Assembly: GCA_959604655.1 (NCBI GenBank)
Contig: CAUHCL010000071.1
Coordinates: forward strand, 1 to 11,241
DNA from: an uncultured Alistipes sp.
GTDB taxonomy: Bacteria; Bacteroidota; Bacteroidia; Bacteroidales; Rikenellaceae
Direction of reading: 5' to 3'
Length of the DNA stretch: 11,241 bases
Shown here: positions 1-5,449 of the stretch, piece after piece
Position numbering within the stretch: the first letter of the stretch is position 1
Layout: each line of letters starts with the position of its first letter
Made by a program: the position numbers and the translations under genes
The notes under the pieces: generated by a model
Database searches by the model: none
Seen by the model: only the letters and a program-made list of their open reading frames with translations
What the model was told of the DNA's origin: nothing

Positions 1-785
1 TCATCGTGGGTGTAGCGTCCAGAGTAGCACAGGTCGATGAGCGCTCCAGCGGGAACGGAACCCGCACGCTCGGGCGCCACGGGACCTTCGCCGTCGAGAG
101 CGTTGTTGCAGTCTATGGCGCGCCCCTTCAGGTGCGCCGCGACGGATATGCCGCCGCCCATGTGGGCTATGACGAAATTCATATCCTCGTAACGGCGTCC
201 GAGGCGTTCGGCGTGGATGCGTGCGGTGGCTTTCTGGTTGAGCGCATGGAATATCGATCGGCGGCGTATCTCGCTGATGCCGCACATCTTGGCTATCTCG
301 ATGCGTTCGTCCACCACCACGGGGTCGGCTATGTAGGCCCCCACGCCGCAATCCCGTGCGATCTCGGCCGCGATCATGGCGCTGAGATTCGACGCGTGCT
401 GCGGCCTGCAACGCCGCAACTCGTCGATCATGGTGCGGTTGATGCCGTACACGCCGCTCTCGATAGGGCGCAATAAACCCCCTCGGCTTATTACGGCCGA
501 GAGGGTATCGAGGGGTATTCCGTGCTCGTCTATCGCCGAGAGTACGATCCGTTTGCGCCACTCCAGCTGGTCGGTGACGTCGGCGAAACGCGCTATTTCC
601 TCGGCCGAGTGCGGCACCGTGAGTTCCACGATCGGAACCTCGTCGCGATAGACCGCCATCTTGGTGGATGTCGATCCCGTGTTGACGGCCAGAATCGTGA
701 ATCCCTGCGGAGCGTCGGGATCGGCAGCGGCCGAATCCCGCTCCTGCGGGGTATTTCGGGTGACGCGAGTGAAATTCATCTCCAT
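1..785 (-). CDS. buk: Butyrate kinase, C-terminus cut by window edge
   Basis: Butyrate kinase of the ASKHA acyl kinase family makes butyrate and ATP from butyryl-phosphate and ADP in the cytosol. The window holds 261 codons; the family is about 355 residues, so roughly the last 100 lie beyond position 1. Visible family marks are the phosphate-binding loop NTGSTSTK (residues 35-42; the usual form is NPGSTSTK), SRGGLLRPIESG (100-111), QHASNL (129-134), DPVVVDE (154-160), SIFHALNQKA (177-186), the HMGGGISV loop (208-215) and NNALDGEGP (227-235). The start is ATG at 785 or the in-frame ATG at 779. Either leaves about 26-28 residues before the first strand, longer than in clostridial Buk, and no start codon lies nearer the core. 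It is the third gene of the ackA-ptb-buk operon, 64 nt after ptb. The identification is firm; the start is uncertain by two codons. Confidence 0.93.
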   Translation of the reverse strand, partial: MEMNFTRVTRNTPQERDSAAADPDAPQGFTILAVNTGSTSTKMAVYRDEVPIVELTVPHSAEEIARFADVTDQLEWRKRIVLSAIDEHGIPLDTLSAVISRGGLLRPIESGVYGINRTMIDELRRCRPQHASNLSAMIAAEIARDCGVGAYIADPVVVDERIEIAKMCGISEIRRRSIFHALNQKATARIHAERLGRRYEDMNFVIAHMGGGISVAAHLKGRAIDCNNALDGEGPVAPERAGSVPAGALIDLCYSGRYTHD

Positions 786-849
786 CGGCGAGCGGTGTTT
801 GGTTTCATTCGTTGTGTGCGGCCCGATCGGCCGCCTTGCCGCGGAAGGC

Positions 850-1755
850 CTATCGTGCAGCCAGGCAGGCCAGCGCGATAGAGTACTTCTTGGTCAGTGC
901 GGTGTCGCCGCGCGAGGTCAGCACGCAGGGAACCTTGGTACCCATCACCATCGCCGCCAGCTCGGCGCCGCCGAAGTGCGACACGGCCTTGAAGAATACG
1001 TTGGCCGACTCGATGTTGGGGAAAAGCAGACAATCGGGGTCTCCCGCCACGCTCGATCCCGTCACCTTCTTGTGCTCGGCAACCTCCTTGTAAAGAGCCA
1101 CGTCGAGCGACAGAGGTCCGTCCACGGTCACCTTGCCCAGCTGGCCGCGGTCGCCCATCTTGGCGAGGATGGCGCCCTCGGTCGACGACACCACCGACGG
1201 AAGCACCTGCTCCGAAGGGGCTATGCATGCGATCTTGGGTCTCTCGACACCTAACAGGCCCGCCGTCTTGGCCAGATAGCCTATGAGTATGGTCTTCTGC
1301 TTGAAATCGGGCTGGGGGATTACCGCCACGTCCGATACCGACAGCAACTTGTCGCGGCCCGGCATCTCGATGACGGCCACGTGGCTCAGAGTGCCCTTGG
1401 GCGGAAAGAGGCCCGCCTCCTTGTTCAGGATGCCGCGCATGTATTTGTCGGTCGACACCAGACCCTTCATCAGCACGTCGGCCTGACCGTTCACCACGGC
1501 CTGCACCGCCAGCTTGACGCACACCACGTCACTGCTCTCGTCGACGATCTTGAATACGCCCGCGTCGATGTTCAACTCGGCGCATGCCTTCTCGATGGTG
1601 GTCTTGTCGCCGAAGAGAGTGGCATCGACCAGGCCCTCTTTCCATGCGTTGTAAACAGCCTCGATCGTGTGAGTGTCCTGCCCGTAGGCTACTGCGAGAC
1701 GTTTGCGGCCGCGTGCCACGGCCGACGATACTATCTCGTCCAAATGCTTTATCAT
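850..1755 (-). CDS. ptb: Phosphate butyryltransferase
   Basis: This 301-residue protein is the usual length for phosphate butyryltransferase, which moves the acyl group of butyryl-CoA to phosphate, giving butyryl-phosphate for butyrate kinase. It belongs to the phosphate acetyl/butyryltransferase (PTA_PTB) fold and acts in the cytosol. Family segments seen in order are MKGLVST (96-102), the NKEAGL stretch (111-116), SHVAV (124-128), KMGDRGQ (199-205), VDGPLSLDVAL (211-221), PNIESANVFFK (246-256) and LTSRGDT (279-285). These match clostridial Ptb better than the longer Pta enzymes. The ATG at 1755 starts MIKHLDEI, like clostridial Ptb. The gene lies 34 nt after ackA and 64 nt before buk on the same strand, so one transcript is likely. 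Some family members also accept acetyl-CoA or other short acyl-CoAs; substrate preference cannot be read from sequence. With buk alongside, butyryl-CoA is the best guess. Confidence 0.93.
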   Translation of the reverse strand: MIKHLDEIVSSAVARGRKRLAVAYGQDTHTIEAVYNAWKEGLVDATLFGDKTTIEKACAELNIDAGVFKIVDESSDVVCVKLAVQAVVNGQADVLMKGLVSTDKYMRGILNKEAGLFPPKGTLSHVAVIEMPGRDKLLSVSDVAVIPQPDFKQKTILIGYLAKTAGLLGVERPKIACIAPSEQVLPSVVSSTEGAILAKMGDRGQLGKVTVDGPLSLDVALYKEVAEHKKVTGSSVAGDPDCLLFPNIESANVFFKAVSHFGGAELAAMVMGTKVPCVLTSRGDTALTKKYSIALACLAAR

Positions 1756-1789
1756 AATCGTTTATTCTTTTAAGTTGTTCCAAATGCCG

Positions 1790-3001
1790 TTATTGCAGAT
1801 CCTTCGTCAGACGGTAGGTGTCGGTGGCGATCACCAGTTCCTCGTTGGTGGCTATGGCGGCCACCTTCACCTTCGAATCGGCGGTCGACAGCACCGCGTT
1901 GTCGCCGTGGGTGGCGGCGTTCACCGCCTCGTCGATCTTTATGCCCATGAACTCCATGTTAGAGCATACGTAGCTGCGCAGCTCGCTCGAATTCTCGCCC
2001 ACGCCGCCCGTGAAGATCAGCAGGTCGACACCTCCCATCTCGGCGGCATACTCGCCCACGAACTTCTTCACGCGGTTGTAGTACATGTCGCGGGCCGTGA
2101 TGGCGCGCTCGTTGCCCGCGTTGTAGGCGGCGTCGATGTCGCGCATGTCGCTCGACAGACCCGTGAGGCCCAGCACTCCCGACTTCTTGTTCATCATGGT
2201 GTTGAGCTCCGAATAGCTCATGTTCTCGTTCTCGCCGATGAAGGTTATGGCGCTGGCGTCGACCATGCCGCAGCGGGTTCCCATCACCAGACCGTCCAGA
2301 GGCGAGAAACCCATCGAGGTGTCGAACGACTTGCCGTTGAGAATTGCCGTCACCGAACCGCCGTTGCCGATGTGGCAGGTGATGATCTTCGACGCGTTAA
2401 GGTCGATGCCCGTGAGCTCGGCGCCCACCTTGGCCACGTACTTGTGGCTGGTGCCGTGGAATCCGTACTTGCGAACGCGGTACTTCTCGTAATACTCCAA
2501 GGGCAGCGCATAGAGGTAATTGACGGCGGGGATGGTCTGGTGGAACGAGGTGTCGAACACCGTCACCTGGGGCACGCCCGGGAGCACCTTCTCGATCGAG
2601 AGCACGCCCTCCAGATTGGCGGGGTTGTGCAGCGGGGCTATCTCGAACAGCGAGCGGATGTTAGCCTTGGCCTGCTCGTCGACCACGCAGCTGTCGGGGA
2701 AAAACTCGCCTCCGTGAGCCACGCGGTGACCCACCGCCTTCACGTCCGAGAGGTGGGCGATCACGCCGTGCTCGGCGTCGGTCAGAGCCTTCAGCACGAG
2801 GCTTATACCCGTCGTGTGGTCGGGGATGGGCATGCGAAGCTCGAATTTGTCCTTGCCCGCGGGCTTGTGGGTGAGGCTTCCCTCGGGAAGACCTATGCGG
2901 TCGACCAGACCTTTGGCCAACAGTGCGTTGCTGTTGTCGTCGATATCGATTACCTGATATTTGATCGACGAACTGCCGCAATTGAGAACTAATACTATCA
3001 T
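1790..3001 (-). CDS. ackA: Acetate kinase
   Basis: Acetate kinase (403 residues, normal length) reversibly makes acetate and ATP from acetyl-phosphate and ADP. Residues known from the Methanosarcina enzyme are all in place: the NCGSSSIK phosphate loop with Asn7, Arg93 in HRVAHGG, Asp150 in VFDTSFHQ, His182 in FHGTSH, the GNGGS loop (212-216), Arg243 in GTRCG, GGVGENS (332-338) and the Asn-Glu-Glu near 386-388. The frame stays open upstream to 3115, but the ATG at 3001 (MIVLVLNCGSS) matches the family N-terminus, and the 38 upstream residues resemble nothing in the family, so 3001 is chosen. It is the first gene of the ackA-ptb-buk operon and is driven by the promoter at 3113-3145 with a leader of about 100 nt. 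A pta gene, the usual partner, is not in the window. Confidence 0.97.
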   Translation of the reverse strand: MIVLVLNCGSSSIKYQVIDIDDNSNALLAKGLVDRIGLPEGSLTHKPAGKDKFELRMPIPDHTTGISLVLKALTDAEHGVIAHLSDVKAVGHRVAHGGEFFPDSCVVDEQAKANIRSLFEIAPLHNPANLEGVLSIEKVLPGVPQVTVFDTSFHQTIPAVNYLYALPLEYYEKYRVRKYGFHGTSHKYVAKVGAELTGIDLNASKIITCHIGNGGSVTAILNGKSFDTSMGFSPLDGLVMGTRCGMVDASAITFIGENENMSYSELNTMMNKKSGVLGLTGLSSDMRDIDAAYNAGNERAITARDMYYNRVKKFVGEYAAEMGGVDLLIFTGGVGENSSELRSYVCSNMEFMGIKIDEAVNAATHGDNAVLSTADSKVKVAAIATNEELVIATDTYRLTKDLQ

Positions 3002-3053
3002 GATGTATAATGTTGTTATTGTGTATTCAACCTCTTCGGCAGACCCAACTAAT

Positions 3054-3068
3054 GTGCCATCGCGGCAC
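3054..3068 (-). other. Small hairpin in the ackA leader
   Basis: GTGCC and GGCAC form a 5-bp stem around a 5-nt loop, roughly 40 nt into the predicted ackA leader and 53 nt before the start codon. There is no following T-run, so it is not an intrinsic terminator. It could stabilise the mRNA or be chance. I recognise no riboswitch class in the leader. Confidence 0.3.
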
Positions 3069-3112
3069 GACGGGTCGCACGGCGCGGGGATGAATCTATC
3101 CGTTTGCAATAG

Positions 3113-3145
3113 CAAAGGTACGAAAAAGCCGATCGCAAAAGCAAA
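3113..3145 (-). promoter_or_regulatory. Bacteroidota sigma-ABfr-type promoter for the ackA-ptb-buk operon
   Basis: On the minus strand TTTG (3145-3142) is followed after 21 nt by TACCTTTG (3120-3113). This fits the Bacteroidota consensus TTTG, 19-21 nt, TAnnTTTG. It lies about 112 nt before the ackA start, predicting transcription from about 3105-3108 and a leader of roughly 100 nt. No other match of this quality was noticed in the stretch. It is the best promoter in the window. Confidence 0.75.
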
Positions 3146-3180
3146 TTTTATTTACGTTTTTGCCGCCGCGGAGTAATAAA

Positions 3181-3300
3181 TCGCGCAATTTCCCGCTTTT
3201 CGGGTTGCGATGTCTAAGACGGCTCGTTAGAGCCGTGCGAGCCGTAGCCTCGCCCCGCGGAGGCTCGCTGTCGCTCGCTCCGCAGGCTACGACTCGATGA
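3181..3300. repeat. Cluster of three palindromes in a gene-free interval
   Basis: The 329-bp stretch between ackA and the M64 gene holds no supported gene. It contains three successive hairpins. Hairpin 1 (about 3181-3210) is imperfect, with CCCG/CGGG around CTTTT and flanking GCAA/TTGC. Hairpin 2 has ACGGCTC (3219-3225) paired with GAGCCGT (3230-3236) around GTTA. Hairpin 3 is long: a 12-nt arm at 3239-3250 pairs with 3284-3295 with one mismatch, and GCGGAG (3257-3262) pairs with CTCCGC (3278-3283) inside it. No T-run follows any of them on either strand, so classical intrinsic termination is not shown. They may end the M64 transcript, protect its 3' end, or be a dispersed REP-like intergenic repeat. 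Confidence 0.6.
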
Positions 3301-3330
3301 CAACCCCGATTAAATCGACGCCCCGCCTCC

Positions 3331-4629
3331 TTACTTCTCTTCCTCGGTATTGTAGCGTATGATCCTCTCTATCGCCCTTTGGCACACGGGGCAGAACTGC
3401 GTGGCCTCGTTGTCGCGCATGCGGCACACCACGGCGGGACGGTACATGCCCTTGGTGATGTAGCCTCCGCCCTCGTAGACGCCCACGGTGTAGTCGCGTT
3501 TGCGTTTGTCGGTCGGCTCGGTGGGTACGGGAGTCCGCTTGCCGAGCATGTCGGCCCACTTCGATCCGAAGTCGACCAGCGAGGTTATGTTCTGCTCCCA
3601 CGGCTCGAAATCGAGTTTGTAGGTGTTCTCCGTGTGGTCGGGTTCGTCGTAGAAATACTCGTCGGCCAGCGCGCCGAACGAGTGTCCGAACTCGTGCACC
3701 ACCACGGGCTTGAACATGGGGTTGTGCGCCGTGGTGAGGGTGTAGGAGTTGTAGATGCCTCCGCCGCCGTAAGTGTCGGTGTTGGCGAGGATTATGAGGT
3801 GCTCGTAGGGGATGCCCGCGAGCAGGTCGTGGATGGCATGCACGCTGTTGGTGGTCAGGTAACGCGGCGAATAGAACGTCATGAAGTTGGAGTTGACGGC
3901 CGTTTCGCGCCATGCGTCGTCCTGCGGCACGCTGACGTCGCTCTGCTTCGAGGGCGCCATCACGGCCACCACGTTGAAACGCTCCTTGAGCGAGGCGAAC
4001 GGCTCGTAGCGGAATATCTCGTCGCACGCCGTGCGGGCGTCTCGCAGGAAAGTATCCATCTCGTCGGCGGTGTAGCCTTCGGCCATTATCGCTATGTCGA
4101 TGCACTTGTCGGAATCGCCGCTGCGGAGCAGATATTCGTGCGGCACGGCGGTGCGTCCCGCGAGGTTGCGGATCAGCTTGTCGGCGGGATTCACGCGGTG
4201 GCGCAGCGAGGCCTGCTCGCGGCCCTCGTTGTCGCGCAGGGTGATCTCCACGTCGACCTCGTGTCGGGGGAAAGGCACAAGGAACGTCGCCTCGAAGCTC
4301 TTGGCGATCGTGCGTGCCTCGTCCGTGACGAGCCACTCCTGGAACAGACTCGAAAACGAGGTGCGGTAGAGCGTGGCGCCGCTTCGGGGATCGGTCACGC
4401 GCACCTCGCCGTTGCCCCTGACGGGTATGGCGCCGAGGTTAACGCGGCGGCCCGCCCAGCCGTCGAAGGCGGCGAGTTCGTCGAGCGCGATCATCTGCGT
4501 GTCGGCGTTGCCCGCGAAGATGTAGTCCAGACGCAGCGTCCTGTCCTCGAAGCTGTCGCCGAAATTCTGCGCCGCCGCTGTCGCTGCGAGTGCGGCGCAA
4601 AGGAGTATTGTCGTCAGTATGCGTTTCAT
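3331..4629 (-). CDS. Secreted M64-family zinc metallopeptidase (IgA peptidase M64)
   Basis: This 432-residue protein belongs to peptidase family M64, named after a clostridial IgA protease and common in gut Bacteroidota. Residues 1-20 form a signal peptide (MKR, a hydrophobic run, then Ala-Ala-Ala before Gln21), so it is exported. Cys11 is not in a lipobox because Leu precedes it. Residues about 22-160 fit the beta-rich M64 N-terminal domain; about 163-425 fit the catalytic domain. The zinc motif HEFGH is at 312-316, with Asp323 and Glu324 as candidate third ligands in ALADEY. A CRM...CPVC cluster (Cys402, 413, 416) is typical of the family. The substrate is unknown; IgA cleavage is known for only a few members and should not be assumed. 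Its ATG overlaps the stop of the response regulator by 4 nt (ATGA), so translation is probably coupled. Confidence 0.92.
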   Translation of the reverse strand: MKRILTTILLCAALAATAAAQNFGDSFEDRTLRLDYIFAGNADTQMIALDELAAFDGWAGRRVNLGAIPVRGNGEVRVTDPRSGATLYRTSFSSLFQEWLVTDEARTIAKSFEATFLVPFPRHEVDVEITLRDNEGREQASLRHRVNPADKLIRNLAGRTAVPHEYLLRSGDSDKCIDIAIMAEGYTADEMDTFLRDARTACDEIFRYEPFASLKERFNVVAVMAPSKQSDVSVPQDDAWRETAVNSNFMTFYSPRYLTTNSVHAIHDLLAGIPYEHLIILANTDTYGGGGIYNSYTLTTAHNPMFKPVVVHEFGHSFGALADEYFYDEPDHTENTYKLDFEPWEQNITSLVDFGSKWADMLGKRTPVPTEPTDKRKRDYTVGVYEGGGYITKGMYRPAVVCRMRDNEATQFCPVCQRAIERIIRYNTEEEK

Positions 4630-5318
4630 GCTTTCTGCTGTTTGTCGTCGTCGTTTTTGTCTGCCGCCTCGAACTTGTAGCCCATGCCCTTTACGGTGAC
4701 TATCCTCTCCTCGCCTATCTTCTGGCGGAGCTTGCGTATGTGCACGTCGATGGTGCGGTCACCCACCACCACCTTGTCGCCCCATATGCGCGAGTAGATC
4801 TCCTCGCGGGTGAAGAGTTTCCCGGGCTGCGAGCAGAGCAGTTGCAGCAGCGCGAACTCCTTGCGCGGAAGCACGAAAGTCTCGCTGCCGCGGCGCACCA
4901 CGTAATGCTCGGTGTCGATGTCTATGGTGTCTGTCTCGGCGGGCAGCTCGATGCGTTTGAGTATGGCCTGCACGCGGCTGCGCAGGATGTTCATCTTTAT
5001 GGGTTTGCTGATGTAGTCGTCGGCCCCCGCCTCGTAGCCTCCTATCTGGGCTTCCTCGTCGCCCACGGCCGAGAGGAACACCACCATGACGTTCTTGAGC
5101 GAAGGCGAGTTGCGTATGGCCTTGCATGTCTCCATGCCGTCGAGGACGGGCATCATCATGTCCAGAAGTATGAGGTGCGGTCCGACGGCGAGGGCCTTTT
5201 GCAGCCCCTCGGCGCCGTCGGAGGCGGTGAACACTTCGTAACCGTCGCGTTCGAGGTTGTATTTCACGAACTCCAGGATGTCCTGCTCGTCGTCGATGAT
5301 AAGTATGCGGTATCCCAT
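4626..5318 (-). CDS. OmpR/PhoB-family response regulator, no adjacent kinase
   Basis: This two-component DNA-binding response regulator (230 residues) has a receiver domain (about 3-120) and an OmpR/PhoB winged-helix domain (about 131-216). Receiver residues are complete: acidic pocket Asp9, Asp10 and Glu11, phospho-acceptor Asp53 in LLDMMMP, Ser83 in the FLSA segment and Lys105 in SKP. The effector domain shows LPRKEFALLQLL, the recognition helix DRTIDVHIRKLRQKI (187-201) and the wing VKGMGYKF (209-216). The tail is short and charged. It resembles the PhoB/RprY-type regulators of Bacteroides, but no specific ortholog can be named from sequence alone. The usual downstream sensor kinase gene is absent; the M64 gene follows with a 4-nt overlap. 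Upstream it diverges from the DUF349 gene. ATG at 5318 is directly before the first receiver strand (YRILIIDD). Confidence 0.95.
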   Translation of the reverse strand: MGYRILIIDDEQDILEFVKYNLERDGYEVFTASDGAEGLQKALAVGPHLILLDMMMPVLDGMETCKAIRNSPSLKNVMVVFLSAVGDEEAQIGGYEAGADDYISKPIKMNILRSRVQAILKRIELPAETDTIDIDTEHYVVRRGSETFVLPRKEFALLQLLCSQPGKLFTREEIYSRIWGDKVVVGDRTIDVHIRKLRQKIGEERIVTVKGMGYKFEAADKNDDDKQQKA

Positions 5319-5336
5319 GATCGGATTAATTTTCTA

Positions 5337-5344
5337 CAAATATA
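5337..5344 (-). promoter_or_regulatory. Possible -7 box for the response regulator/M64 unit
   Basis: TATATTTG on the minus strand matches TAnnTTTG, 18 nt before the regulator ATG. It implies a leader of only about 10-15 nt. No clear TTTG lies 19-21 nt upstream (only a T-rich run), so this is a half-match in the AT-rich divergent interval 5319-5449. Confidence 0.4.
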
Positions 5345-5388
5345 TGAAATTCCGTGTAAAAAAGGACGTGGCTCACGGATAAATTGCT

Positions 5389-5396
5389 TATATTTG
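5389..5396 (+). promoter_or_regulatory. Possible -7 box for the DUF349 gene
   Basis: TATATTTG matches TAnnTTTG, 53 nt before the ATG at 5450, predicting transcription from about 5401-5404. The upstream TTTG element is not recognisable. If correct, it rules out the open-frame start at 5384, which would lie upstream of the transcript. Confidence 0.45.
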
Positions 5397-5449
5397 CTGC
5401 ATCTATGCGCTTCGATGCGACGCATGGCGTAATCTTAAAACGAAAAGCG

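Noticed and set aside
1..561. 186-codon minus-strand frame ending at the window edge
   Set aside because: It is Arg/His-rich and out of frame with the clear butyrate kinase reading, which has all family motifs.
1703..2992. 429-codon plus-strand frame over ackA
   Set aside because: Antisense shadow of a certain acetate kinase gene.
3002..3115. 38-residue N-terminal extension of acetate kinase
   Set aside because: The acetate kinase N-terminus matches the ATG at 3001, and the extension would need to begin inside the promoter -7 box.
2961..3176. 71-codon plus-strand frame in the ackA leader region
   Set aside because: Runs across the ackA promoter and leader, has no motif and unlikely composition.
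3219..3236. Intrinsic terminator at the GTTA-loop hairpin
   Set aside because: Good stem, but no T-run on either side; recorded as part of the palindrome cluster instead.
4590..4600. Lipoprotein signal in the M64 peptidase
   Set aside because: Cys11 is preceded by Leu-Leu, which does not fit a lipobox; an Ala-Ala-Ala/Gln signal peptidase I site fits better.
5384..5449. Upstream start for the DUF349 protein
   Set aside because: It would begin before the likely transcription start, and the added 22 residues look non-coding.
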